From Hirudinaria manillensis (Eukaryota > Annelida > Clitellata > Hirudinida > Hirudinidae): a stretch of DNA of 64,000 nt. The stretch lies in the NCBI GenBank assembly GCA_034509925.1, contig CM067532.1, positions 2,052,642 to 2,116,641 of the forward strand, read 5' to 3'. This document shows positions 55,721 through 64,000 of this stretch, in pieces. The translations under genes were made by a program, and so were the position numbers. The notes under the pieces were generated by a model. That model saw nothing but the letters and a program-made list of their open reading frames with translations. It was not told the DNA's origin and did not search any database. Position 1 is the stretch's first letter. Every line of letters begins with the position of its first letter.

Positions 55721-55945
55721 GAAGCAAATTATCCGGTCGGTGTCAACGACATCTCACCTGAACTCAGTTCACGGAAGCGGAAGTCGCCGTGTCTCAGTGG
55801 AGCCAATCTAAATAATACGTCAATTACCACGTGTCGCCTCCTGATCGGGGGTACCGCTGAGAGGCTTTGGTTCAGTGGGAGGGAGAGACCCCGGATCAGA
55901 GGTAACCTGGATCAGAGGTCGGTCCCGGAGGTGAAGGGTCTTTAA
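55720..55945 (+). other. GC-rich block of unknown origin
   Basis: About 220 bp with more than 50 percent GC in a background near 30 percent. The plus frame reads on to 55945 (GLSGANL-like, LLIGGTAERLWFSGRERP, RIRGNLDQRSVPEVKGL) without a start of its own. It could be an exon, a repeat such as a transposon UTR, or a small RNA gene. I do not recognise it. Confidence 0.3.
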
Positions 55946-56699
55946 CTGTTATTGCCAAAGACAGGAGAGATGGTTATTGTACATAAAAGTTGCGTTTAAA
56001 CTATTACTTCTGTCCATCATTGCCGAAAAAGTCCAAGCATGATGATTTTATATATTTATTTATTTTATACATTTATTTTATACTCGGGGGTCAGCGAGTG
56101 CAACAGTTAATGAGGTCTTATAGGCGCTGCACTTAGTCACCTCTACGAATAATTACTAACGAATGCTTAATATTATTATTATTATTATTATTATTAACTA
56201 ATAATTTATATTAATTTGATAATTTCATTAATTATTAATTTATTTTGCCAAATGCCAATTGCAAACTCGTTGTAATTGGGGGGGGAAATGTGATAATTTC
56301 CGGTTCAACTCTGTTTTATTTTCCTAATTAAAAAATAAATTTGACTTATTTATGTTATTAACTTGTAACTCTATTGCGAAAAAATTAAATTAATTTACAT
56401 TTATTGACGTTTTATTTATTAAATTACTTACACTGGAGAATGCTTATTGGAAATATTGGTACAACAGTGACGATAAAGTTAAATTTAATAGCAATTCCTA
56501 CCGTGTGTTATAATAGATATAATAAATAATTGTTCAATAATTCAATAATAAATCGAATATATTCATTTAAACAAATAAAATAAATATATCTAAAAAAAAG
56601 TATTACCATTAAAATGAATGATAATTATTCGGTTAAATATAATCGCTGGTTCTTTTAGCGTTACGGAAAGCATGTAACCACGAGGGGTTGGCATATCTT

Positions 56700-56900
56700 T
56701 TGTTGGCGCCAATTGAGTAAAGTCCCTTCGTCAACCAATCAGCGAGTAGCTCAAATGTGATTGGCTGGAAATAGCTTCGCCCCGCTGTGGATTGGCCACA
56801 TCATTGAACATTATCGATCAAAACATGGCCGAAGGAAAACAATCTCCGAATAAAATTAAAGAAAATAATAACCACGTCAATGGCTGTGATTTTTTTTAGA
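56700..56900 (+). promoter_or_regulatory. CCAAT-box promoter-like segment with short Kozak-ATG frame
   Basis: Four CCAAT boxes in under 90 bp: CCAAT at 56710-56714 and 56736-56740, and inverted ATTGG at 56761-56765 and 56792-56796 (typical NF-Y spacing and context, AACCAATCAG, GATTGGCTGG, GATTGGCC). TTATCGATC follows and then ACATGGCC with ATG at 56826. The frame reads MAEGKQSPNKIKENNNHVNG and stops at a TAG soon after a T-run. It may be the first exon of a housekeeping-type gene whose other exons are not visible here, or a bidirectional promoter. No transcript evidence. Confidence 0.4.
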
Positions 56901-57264
56901 ATTAAGTAATATTTTCGTATTTAATGTTATATAAATTATTATCTTTAATGTTTTTAATAAAATACTGAGAATGTAATAATTAGAATTATTTAAAAGAATA
57001 CATCAAAACGTATTCTATGCTTAAAATGTCATACGATTAAGAATCAAATATCAAATTGAATATAATATTATTTAAATATTTCTAAAAAATATAATAATTT
57101 TGTCATATTTTATTTTATAATTTTATATTTATAATTTAAAAAATCTTTAATTTATCCATCAAACCGTCAGCAATTTCGATTTCTTTTCGAGGTTTTTAGT
57201 GGAAGGTTGAGCTTTTAATTAAAAAGATGTTGGCGTGTTTCTCTGTCAGAGAAACTTCAAGAGG

Positions 57265-57340
57265 GCTGTCGTCATCGTCATCACCATCGTCATCGTCATC
57301 GTCATCATCATCATCAACGTCGTCGTCGTCTTCATCATCA
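57265..57340 (+). repeat. (ATC/GTC)n repeat
   Basis: Imperfect GTCATC tract; frames over it are artefacts. Confidence 0.9.
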
Positions 57341-58001
57341 GGGACCGAGTGTCAGGAATTCTTCTAGACAGATGCCAGTTTAGAAACATGAGATGTGATA
57401 ATGATACTGAAAATTTATAGGTACCTTTTCCTTTGTTTTTGTCACAATTTCGAAACAAATGGATGAATTTTAGGAACGAAAGAAGGCTTAAAATTAGATT
57501 ATTGTTGTTCAGAAATGATTTCGATGTATTTCACTGGTTATTTAAATTAATAATAATTTTAATAATATAAAAATTAATTAAACTTAATATAAAATAAATA
57601 AATTAAAATTAATCATATGAATGTTTATCTCCCACTTGATTCTGTCCATCTTGCCATCTGATTTTTCACCCGTCATACCCTACTCGATGAATTATTATTA
57701 TTATTATTTTTATTAATATTATTATTATTATTGTTGTTGGTCATTAGCAAATTACACACATCCCTAACTTGTGAGTAAGTGACTATCCGTCAGTAAATCA
57801 AAAACAGACACCTTTTCCATAACCTCCATTTCGCTTCTACCGGACAGAAACCGTCTGCGAAATTGGCGCCAAAAACAACCCGGGCACTTGACAGCAGCGG
57901 GCCAATAAATCAAGCCCTGAAAAGGGTGACTAGGAAGGGCTCAACAACTTGCCCTGGACTGTTTCAAATGGTGATTTATTTGATTAATTATCAACGTTAT
58001 T

Positions 58002-58062
58002 ATTGTCGTCGTCGTCGCTGTTGTTGTTGTTGTTGTCGTTATTGTTGTTGTTGTTGTTGTCA
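58002..58062 (+). repeat. (GTC)n(GTT)n repeat
   Basis: GTC and GTT/CTG units; causes poly-Cys/Arg frames. Confidence 0.85.
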
Positions 58063-58476
58063 CTATTATTTTTTAGGCTTTCAATTTTTATAAAGAAAAG
58101 ATTAAAGAAATATCATCAGATCCTCAAATTTAATTCAAATAATTATAAATTATCCATTAAAATGTTGCGCTAAATAAATTACTTTATTATTTGACCCGTG
58201 TTATTATTGATATAATTAAGTGATATTATTATTATTATTAATGTCACTGCTATCATTATTATTATTAGTAGTAGTAGTAATGTCACTGCTGTTATTATGA
58301 TTATGATTATTTTTATTTTTACTATTTTAAAAATAATAAGTCGAATTCTATTTTAATTTATAGAACGGGGTAAAAAATTTTTTTTTCCTAATGTTGGAGC
58401 TTGTCACAATGAGGAATGGATTTTCGAGGGTGCAACAAAAATTACGAAAAGGAAATTTTTAAACTTGGACTGCTAT

Positions 58477-58812
58477 TTAAAGAGAAAATAAATTAAGTTC
58501 AACGTCCACAAATGTTCTACATTTTTGACTAGGACGGGGTGAGTTACTGAACACTTGAATGATGTAATCGTACCGGCTTGGACAACTCTGAAACATTTTT
58601 TCATTTACTTTTTTGTAGAAAATATCATTTAAGTTCTGACACGAGATGACACCAAATTGTAATGGAAAAGGGATATCGTCCACCATCACCATCATTCTCC
58701 CCAGGGTTCCACGCACTCCGTCCATAGACGTCAAACGGAAAAACATTTTGTCCGTGCCCACAATGTCACCACCGGTGTACAAGGATGGCCATACTCCACG
58801 TAAAGCACCCAT
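58477..58812 (-). CDS. Unidentified ORF of 111 residues, possible exon
   Basis: ATG at 58812, stop at 58477. The sequence is varied, not a repeat translation: GALRGVWPSLYTGGDIVGTD, FFRLTSMDGVRGTLGRMM, then DDIPFPLQFGVISCQNLNDI and a cysteine-containing end. GC is above background. An in-frame TAA lies 30 bp upstream, so the frame is limited to this ORF unless a splice acceptor (for example CCGTCCAAG near 58827) is used. No signal peptide, no known motif, no visible partner exon. It could be a single-exon gene, a terminal exon or a relic of a mobile element. I do not recognise the family. Confidence 0.35.
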   Translation of the reverse strand: MGALRGVWPSLYTGGDIVGTDKMFFRLTSMDGVRGTLGRMMVMVDDIPFPLQFGVISCQNLNDIFYKKVNEKMFQSCPSRYDYIIQVFSNSPRPSQKCRTFVDVELNLFSL

Positions 58813-59140
58813 AAGAAGGTGGCCTTGGACGGAGGTGGATTAGAGAAAGACAGGACGGAACCGGATTTTAAATCAAAATTTGGCGTTTTCCCTTCCGGCT
58901 CCGAAGGAAATTCTATTCCGAGTGCAAACCCAAACCCAAGGGACTCGACTTAAAATCAACTTGCGGATTAACGATTTATTTGTTAATTTAATAATTAATT
59001 AATTAATTAATTCATCCCAACTCATTTTAGCCGACCGCTAACATCGTCGTCGTCGTCATCACTAGAACTGCCGAGTTTAAATACGAAAGAGTGAGCTCCA
59101 TTTTGCTAGGACAATGAAAAAGTATCGTGAGTCACTCGGA

Positions 59141-59370
59141 CTCATTAAATATTCATCCAAAGACGTCCTATGAATGAATTATGCTAATGAGATCGTTTAA
59201 AAAAAAAGTACAGACACTACAGAAAAGCGGCCCTGGCGAAGTTAAAAAAAAAACAACTCTTTGGAAACCTTCAGAGGTCCATCGAGCGACCGCCAAAGGG
59301 CGCGTCTCAGCCAATGGCAGCGAAGCAACCCTCATTAAACATTCACAGATCCTCATTAAATATTCATGGA
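59141..59370. promoter_or_regulatory. Homeodomain/POU-type motif cluster, copy 2
   Basis: CTCATTAAATATTCAT at 59141-59156 and again at 59352-59367, CTCATTAAACATTCA at 59331-59345, AATTATGCTAATGAG at 59177-59191 and CCAATGG near 59311. Much of the segment is GC-richer than its surroundings. It shares the 15-base string with 32737-32751. Enhancer function is inferred. Confidence 0.35.
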
Positions 59371-60070
59371 TCATAAACCCCCTGCTAGTTTCGAGAGGAC
59401 GTGAATAATAAGCAGCACTTTGTACATCGATAATCGCAGATTGAAAGCCAGGGCAGTTGAAGGTGGAAGCCTAAAAAAAAAACAAAAAAACTATTTCCTT
59501 GCTTAACATAAAACCGTAGCGAACTAGAACACGTCTATGTATATATATGCATATGCATAACATGCAGTCATAACAATCAATAATTAATTATTATTATTAT
59601 TATAATTAACTGCTAACCAACCAATTGATTAATTACTAATTAATTATTAATTAATTATATCAGCTAACTAGCGAACGACGGAGAGTTTAGAAAACGAACG
59701 AAAATCTACTGCGAGAGTCGATAACAATTTTCCATAATTGCTCAAACTTTAAAACTCAAAAGTTTATAACGTCAATAATAAGCTCTAACGACAATAGCGT
59801 ACAACATCGACTGATATTATCAATAATAATAATAATAATAATAAATAATAATAATAACCACAATTACATAATTATTAATTAATTAATTAATTAATAGTGC
59901 CAGAGAGTAATAGCTCGGGGTCACTTAAACCAATTAGGTGACCTGAAGAGTGATTTAAGTTCAGTAGGAGTTCAATGGGTGCAGCAGACAGGAAAGGTGA
60001 GTGGATGACATGAAATAAGTAATCACAAGTGCTCAAGTGAAAACACCAGATGATTTCATTCCAGATTGCA
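59371..60070. other. Intergenic AT-rich DNA
   Basis: Contains TTAATTAATTAA runs and (AAT)n; no gene seen. Confidence 0.4.
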
Positions 60071-60072
60071 AT

Positions 60073-60272
60073 GCACGGATGCATGGATGAACAGATGCAT
60101 GGATTCACAGGTGAATGGATGCATGGATGAACAGATGCACGAACAGACGAATGAAAGCATCGTCCTAAGAATAAGATCGTGAACCAGATAAGGTGGGATG
60201 CACTGAATGACCAATGGAAAAGTCGATGAATGAATGAATGAATGAATGAATGAATGGATGGATGGATGGAAC
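60073..60272 (+). repeat. Minisatellite and (GAAT)n(GGAT)n repeat
   Basis: Units GGATGAACAGATGCATGGAT and variants at 60079-60143, then GAAT x6 and GGAT x4 at 60228-60270. The cysteine/histidine-rich minus frames here are artefacts. Confidence 0.85.
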
Positions 60273-60589
60273 GAACTAACGAACGTTTGATTGAATAAGA
60301 CGAACAAAGGCATCTTTTAAAACTGGCGATTAAACTTATTTATGGTTATTTTCAACTCTTTTTGAAGAAAAAAATTTTTTTAAATCTCAAAATAAATCGT
60401 TAAAAAAAGGAAAAAGGACGATGAAAGCAAAAGCTGCAAGTCTCGTTACTTCGAATTGATTGAATAATTAAAATTTAATTGGCATATAATAAACAATATT
60501 TAATTATTTATCTCGGAGGAATTCCAAGGAGTTCCAGTTTAGGGAGACAAGTTTTAAAAAGAACAACCATAATAAAATGCTTTAAAATA

Positions 60590-60604
60590 ATAATAATAAT
60601 AATA

Positions 60605-60655
<51 letters not shown>

Positions 60656-60670
60656 TAATAACAATAATAA
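60590..60670 (+). repeat. (AAT)n microsatellite
   Basis: Interrupted AAT/AAC tract. Confidence 0.85.
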
Positions 60671-60959
60671 AAACACTTGAAAGGGAACAGAATAGCTTCT
60701 CGGCATTAAATCCTCCGAGTCCCTCGGCGACGGTCGTCAAGGCGAACGAAGTGGAAAAACAAAGCGAGCAGGAAAAAAAAGAAAAAGTCCAAAAATCCAG
60801 AAAGAATAAAAAATGAAACATGCCTGTTGAATATTCAATGAGCAGGTGTTGAATAATTAATTAGGGAGTAATTGTAAGGTACTCGTAAAGAAGAATAAAC
60901 AGAGGGGATGCGATTTTTGAATCCCAGGAGTCGATTTGCATCTAATTAAGTGTTTAAAC

Positions 60960-61250
60960 CAGTAAAAAATTAGTTATGCTAGTAATTAATATTAATTAAT
61001 GCCATTTTATTAAAACATTCATAATATAATTATAATAATAAAATTATTATAATAATATAATTAATAAAATTATTATAATAATATTATATTTATAATTATA
61101 TTAATCATTATTATATAATTATTACATTATTTAAGTATCTTTATTATTATCAACTTATTAAGATATACTATGTTGATATTATAACGATATATTTTAAAAT
61201 TAATTAATTTTTAAACATTTTCTACTTACAATTATGTCGGTATTAGTCAA
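60960..61250. other. AT-rich palindromic tract
   Basis: Nearly pure A/T between 61010 and 61130, with AAAATTATTATAATAATAT repeated at about 61040 and 61066 and many self-complementary runs. Confidence 0.6.
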
Positions 61251-61673
61251 GATATTTTAGTGACTGGCAACGAATTTAAAAGAAAGAAAAAGAATTGAAA
61301 AAAAAAATCTCAAAAAAATACTCAATCGATTGATCTCCACTGGTTGAAGGAACATGGCACGAGTTGAAATGATAACACTGATAAATGACAAGATGATGAT
61401 GACGACGACGATGATGATGATGATGATAATGATATGACGTGTTGTCATCTCCATGGTAACAAAAGGTATGGAAACAGTTGCAATGATGGACGATGAGAAT
61501 CAAATGAGATCAGAATTGAAAATAAATCAAACATTTAACACGAATAAACATGAATTCGGTTTCAAAAGTTTCAAAAAAAAAATTTAAAATTAAATTAAAT
61601 TAAAAAAAACAAACTCATCACGAGTCATCATCGCACAATTTACAACGCGACAAACTTTACGCTCGGATCGAAC

Positions 61674-61770
61674 TGATTATGATTATGATTACGATTACCG
61701 TTAGAATTACAATTACAATTAGAATTACAGTTACAATTAGAATTACAATTACAGTTAGAATTATGATTCT
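61674..61770 (+). repeat. Hexanucleotide-based minisatellite
   Basis: Units of GATTAT, then AGAATTACAATTACAATT repeated about four times with G/A changes. Confidence 0.85.
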
Positions 61771-62284
61771 GTAAGGATCAAATCAGATCTCCTAATCAAT
61801 GACAGGTCATAGTATCCAGAGCACGGACCGATCGACCTTTGATCCTCATCTTCCTCCTCCTCATCCTCCTTCGAGTACAGACCGATGCGATTCAAGATAC
61901 AGTTTGATGTTTGTCAACAATCTGGATATTAATTAAAACAAAAACTCACATTTAAGACATTTATATTCTAAATATAAATAATTAATAATAAATTAATGAA
62001 TTAACATTAGTTAATAAATCAATTAATAAATAGTTTATATTAATTAATAAAAACGAATAGTTAGTTAGTAATACAAACTCAAAGTAATACAAATAACAAA
62101 GTAAATATGAATAAAAATAATAATTGAAAATAATTTCAGTTTAAGACTCCCAAAGAATCACGATAGACTCACCAGTTCAATTCCTATCACGTGAAATCCG
62201 TGTCTGTAGATTTCACGCCAAAGTTGGCCCCTGAAACCAATGGACAAATAAGACTCATTAAAGACAATGCAAACCAGTTAAACA

Positions 62285-62285
<1 letters not shown>

Positions 62286-62357
<72 letters not shown>
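62286..62357 (+). repeat. (ATT)n microsatellite
   Basis: About 24 perfect ATT units. Confidence 0.95.
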
Positions 62358-62360
<3 letters not shown>

Positions 62361-62957
62361 TTCATCTCTGAAACATTTAAAAGAAATAAATTTAACATCA
62401 ACATTCATTAGAATAACCATCCAGTACTTATTTGTTTTTGTTATTTTTTATTATTTAAACTTTATTAACAACATCATTATTTATTATTTACAATTATTTA
62501 AACTTTAATAGCAACAAAAATGCCAGAAAAATCACATACAAACTTTTACCGCGTTTTAAAACGATGACATAAAAATTAAAAAATACAAACAGACGGAAAA
62601 TACGAACTCAGACAAAATCAAAATAAAAAGTTTCACCAAATCTTTTCTAAAGTCTCCATTATTTAACTTAACTATTATGAAATTATAAAACACATGTCAT
62701 AACTTAATATAACGATAATTAATAAATAATAAATAAATAATAAATAATAAATAAATAATAAATTAACCAACAGGTAATGATTTGCGATATTAATTTTTGT
62801 TAATATAACCATTTAGTATCAAACATGACATTATACATGTGACAACTTAAATACTTTAATATAACGAATAATGTTAATTTATTAACCAGTAATTAACAGG
62901 TAATGTTTTATAATTAATTGTTATGTTATGTTAATTATTATGTTATGTTAATTGTTG

Positions 62958-63421
62958 TGTTATTTTATTTATTTATTTATTCAGACTGAAGGGCCCAATA
63001 GGACCACTAACACAGTTTTCGATTTCCAATTCGAGCAAGGACAAATTGCAATGACAGTATGAGTCAAGGTGGCGATAATGACTACAATGAGAGTTAGTTA
63101 TATGTAAGATATTTGCTAAGATCAAAGTCTCTTATAAGTGCATTGAATCTAGAAACGGTTGTAGCATTAATAAAATCAGGTGGTAATGAGTTCCAAGGTT
63201 GAACAATCCTATTGCAAAAAGAATATTTGACGACGTCGGTAGAAAATTTGCATTGCTTTAGTTTGAGATTGTGACCCCTTGTGCCGCGATAACTTTGAAG
63301 AACCAGGAAGTGTTTCAGGGGAGAGTCTACAAAACCCTTCAGCAGTTTGAAGCAGAAGGTCAAGTCGGCCAGGAGCCGGCGCTTTTCCAAGGTGGGGAGA
63401 TTGAGGAGTTTGAGGATTATT
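62958..63421 (-). mobile_element. CR1/L2-like LINE 3' end, 5'-truncated
   Basis: The minus frame reads LKLLNLPTLEKRRLLADLTF, then CFKLLKG, SYRGTRGHNLKL, FCNRIVQPWNSLPPDFINA and FNALIRDFDL, and stops at 63094. This is the standard end of CR1/jockey-type reverse transcriptases (LP.LE.RRL..DL; RGH..KL; F..R....WNSLP). The 3' UTR ends with GGGCCCTTCAGTCTGAATAA and an (AAAT)n tail near 62958-62982. The upstream end is cut directly at an ATT tract (63417-63425). It is of a different family from the fragments at 5.8 and 47.8 kb, judging by sequence. Inactive. Confidence 0.8.
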
Positions 63422-63595
63422 ATTATGTTATGTTAATGTTATGTTATATTAAATTAATTGTTATGTTATGTTAATGTTTTAACCATTTAATATTAAACTC
63501 TTAATTAAGTACCAACATCTTCTGCGCTTTGTTTTCCCTTTAAAAGTTAACAGGATGTCAATGTGACAATCAAGATTGCAATCGTGACGACAAGA

Positions 63596-63690
63596 GTGAT
63601 GATGACGATTTGATGATGATGGTGGTGCTGATGATGATGATGGTGACGATGATGATGGTGACGATGATGATGACGACGACGTTGATATTA
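63596..63690 (+). repeat. (GAT/GAC)n repeat
   Basis: Imperfect GATGATGGTGACGAT units. Confidence 0.9.
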
Positions 63691-64000
63691 TTACTGTTGC
63701 CTATTTTTAATAAACACCTTCGATACTTAAGAGACAGAAAAACTGGAAATTTCCATAAATAATTTCAAAAACTTTAAAATTAAAAAATAGGAAATGATCT
63801 GACAACATTTTCTTGAGATTTAATTCGATTTAAGAAAATAAAAATTGCATTATTAATTCATATTTAAATTTTAAAGTGTAAATTCATTTGTAAATATATT
63901 GCTTTAATTAATTTATTTTTGCTATTCACTGCATAGTTATTCATAATTCATGATTTTTTAAAATCACAAAATTCACAATGAAATTTCTTCTAAAATTGTT
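63691..64000. other. AT-rich DNA to the window end
   Basis: Nothing recognised. Confidence 0.4.

Noticed and set aside
57866..57960. TTGGCGCC as an LTR-retrotransposon primer-binding site
   Set aside because: The following bases do not match a tRNA 3' end and no LTR pair is visible.

Overview
The window looks like nuclear DNA of an AT-rich invertebrate animal. Genes are split by spliceosomal introns, (ATT)n and (ATC)n microsatellites are very common, and there are 5'-truncated non-LTR retrotransposons, a tRNA-SINE-like block and a neuropeptide-type GPCR of the invertebrate FMRFamide-receptor kind. The mix would suit a lophotrochozoan, for example an annelid, but the sequence alone does not fix the phylum.

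Region 1 (1-26 kb) is a tandem array on the minus strand of nine related genes; the one at the left edge is cut off. Each intact gene has three exons: exon 1 encodes a signal peptide and a six-cysteine PAN/apple domain, exon 2 the first half of a C-type lectin domain, and exon 3 the second half. Exon phases are the same throughout (1, then 1), exon 2 is always 180 nt where it is intact, and most products are 256 residues. One copy carries an in-frame internal deletion that fuses exon 2 to the end of exon 3. One uses a GC-AG intron, and two have remodelled the exon 3 acceptor and lost a cysteine. Several copies share a core promoter with an E-box next to a TATA box about 95 bp upstream of the ATG, and the intergenic DNA is duplicated with the genes. 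The products should be secreted lectins, perhaps for defence, mucus or saliva.

Region 2 (26-37.5 kb) holds one small single-exon gene for a secreted protein of 108 residues. The rest is AT-rich DNA full of microsatellites, with a homeodomain/POU-type motif cluster and a possible SINE fragment.

Region 3 (37.8-54.9 kb, plus strand) is one FMRFamide-receptor-like GPCR gene in three exons (about 507 residues). Intron 2 is 13.9 kb. The exon 2 donor end has been copied in tandem into the start of this intron, and the exon 3 acceptor end has been copied upstream into its end. The intron also holds a LINE 3' end, a fragment of a restriction-like-endonuclease (RLE) retrotransposon, and an R2-like RLE retrotransposon with an open RT-endonuclease frame. 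The R2-like element has landed in the other RLE element and is flanked by a direct repeat of about 45 bp.

Region 4 (55-64 kb) is mostly microsatellite-rich noncoding DNA. It has a CCAAT-box promoter-like segment with a short Kozak-ATG frame, an unidentified ORF of 111 codons, a second copy of the POU/homeodomain-like motif cluster and a CR1/jockey-like LINE 3' fragment.
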